From the NCBI GenBank assembly GCA_001871755.1, contig MNXL01000394.1:1-6438 (forward strand): a stretch of 6,438 bases of DNA, given 5' to 3'. The DNA is from Anaerolineae bacterium CG2_30_64_16. GTDB lineage: Bacteria > Chloroflexota > Anaerolineae > CG2-30-64-16. The notes beneath the pieces were generated by a model. It was not told where the DNA came from. It ran no database searches and saw only the letters and a list, made by a program, of their open reading frames with translations. Of this stretch, positions 6,083 to 6,438 are shown piece by piece. The position numbers were made by a program, and so were the translations under genes. Position 1 is the stretch's first letter; each line of letters starts with the position of its first letter.

Positions 6083-6438
6083 ATGAACCTGTTCGAGCGT
6101 GCTCAGCGTTTCGTCACAAACCTGCGCGGCCAGGAGGAGCCCGCGCCGGCCACCGCGCCGGCCGCGGCCCCATCGACGGCCCCGCGCGCGTCGATCAATG
6201 ACGCGGCCGCGTACGGCGTCACCGTCGAACCGGCGCCGGTTGCGCCGGGCGGCTGGTATTGGCAGGCCGCGCGCGTTCATCACCTGACCCCGGAGGAAAA
6301 CGGCGGCAACCACCACATCTTCATGGACGTGCGCGACCCGGCCCTGGGCGCCCCGGATGACCCTTATGGCGACCGGGTCTTCGGCGCCCGGCTGAAGGTC
6401 AGTTGGGATGGCGGCGAACAGTTTGTCACGATCGACAA
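6083..6438 (+). CDS. Partial leaderless protein with Pro/Ala linker and a Trp/His-rich beta module (3' end outside the window)
   Basis: Only the first 118 codons are present; the gene runs off the window. It starts 4 nt after the preceding stop codon, so it is very likely in the same operon. Residues 1-17 (MNLFERAQRFVTNLRGQ) can form a short amphipathic helix but not a signal peptide. Residues 18-36 are a Pro/Ala/Thr linker. From residue 57 the sequence GGWYWQAARVHHLTPEENGGNHHIFMDV, cited here only by its ends (57-83), starts a beta-rich module with paired histidines at 66-67 and 77-78, followed by VFGARLKVSWDGG (99-111). I recall similar modules in multi-domain Chloroflexota proteins, but cannot name a family and assign no reaction. 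Its neighbour suggests a carbohydrate- or cell-surface-related role. The reading frame, start and ribosome binding site are well supported; the function is unknown. Confidence 0.85.
   Translation, partial: MNLFERAQRFVTNLRGQEEPAPATAPAAAPSTAPRASINDAAAYGVTVEPAPVAPGGWYWQAARVHHLTPEENGGNHHIFMDVRDPALGAPDDPYGDRVFGARLKVSWDGGEQFVTID

Noticed and set aside
3925..6084. Long open frame of 719 codons on the minus strand opposite the beta-sandwich part of the GH-A gene
   Set aside because: It is fully antisense to a convincingly modular protein, has low-complexity Arg/Gln/Pro-rich translation without recognisable motifs, and is expected from strong GC codon bias.

Overview
The window is GC-rich and almost fully coding. 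It holds two complete genes that diverge from a shared 274-bp promoter region, plus the start of a third gene co-directional with the second. No lineage marker such as an rRNA is present. My best guess is an uncultivated Chloroflexota-like bacterium. This rests on the protein architectures (a leaderless clan GH-A enzyme fused to many carboxypeptidase-regulatory-like modules, and a 'W-x-V-x-HLTPEENGGNHH' type module), on the in-gene CCTGAGC...GTCGAAGGGC repeats, and on the base composition. It is inference.

Left part (45-2477, minus strand): a secreted endonuclease/exonuclease/phosphatase (EEP) family nuclease of the NucH/ExeM type. It has a signal peptide, a string of OB-fold-like modules, a catalytic EEP domain with all diagnostic motifs intact, and a short hydrophobic tail ending in Arg-Arg-Thr. 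A 73-bp compound copy of a dispersed CCTGAG/TCGAAGGGC repeat sits in frame inside the last N-terminal module. A 12-bp tandem repeat runs across the stop codon.

Middle (2478-2751): divergent sigma70-type promoters. TTGACC-17-TACAAT serves the nuclease and TTGACG-17-TATACT serves the rightward gene; their -35 boxes are 28 bp apart. The rightward transcript has a leader of about 150 nt carrying a 15-bp tandem repeat (ACCCAAT/ACCCAAAT) just before a strong AGGAGG site.

Right part (2752-6078, plus strand): a 1108-residue protein. It has a clan GH-A TIM-barrel hydrolase domain (acid/base in NEP, nucleophile in TEGG), seven beta-sandwich modules of the carboxypeptidase-regulatory type, and a C-terminal alpha/beta domain resembling one cell-wall-binding repeat 2 (CWB2) unit. 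No signal peptide is visible. Four bases later a third gene begins (6083 to window end): a leaderless protein with a Pro/Ala linker and a Trp/His-rich beta module, cut by the window edge.

Taken together the locus looks like an extracellular or surface polymer-processing locus: a secreted nuclease on one side, and on the other a two-gene unit making a modular, probably glycan-acting or glycan-binding assembly. The export route of the rightward pair is unexplained and is the most unusual feature here.
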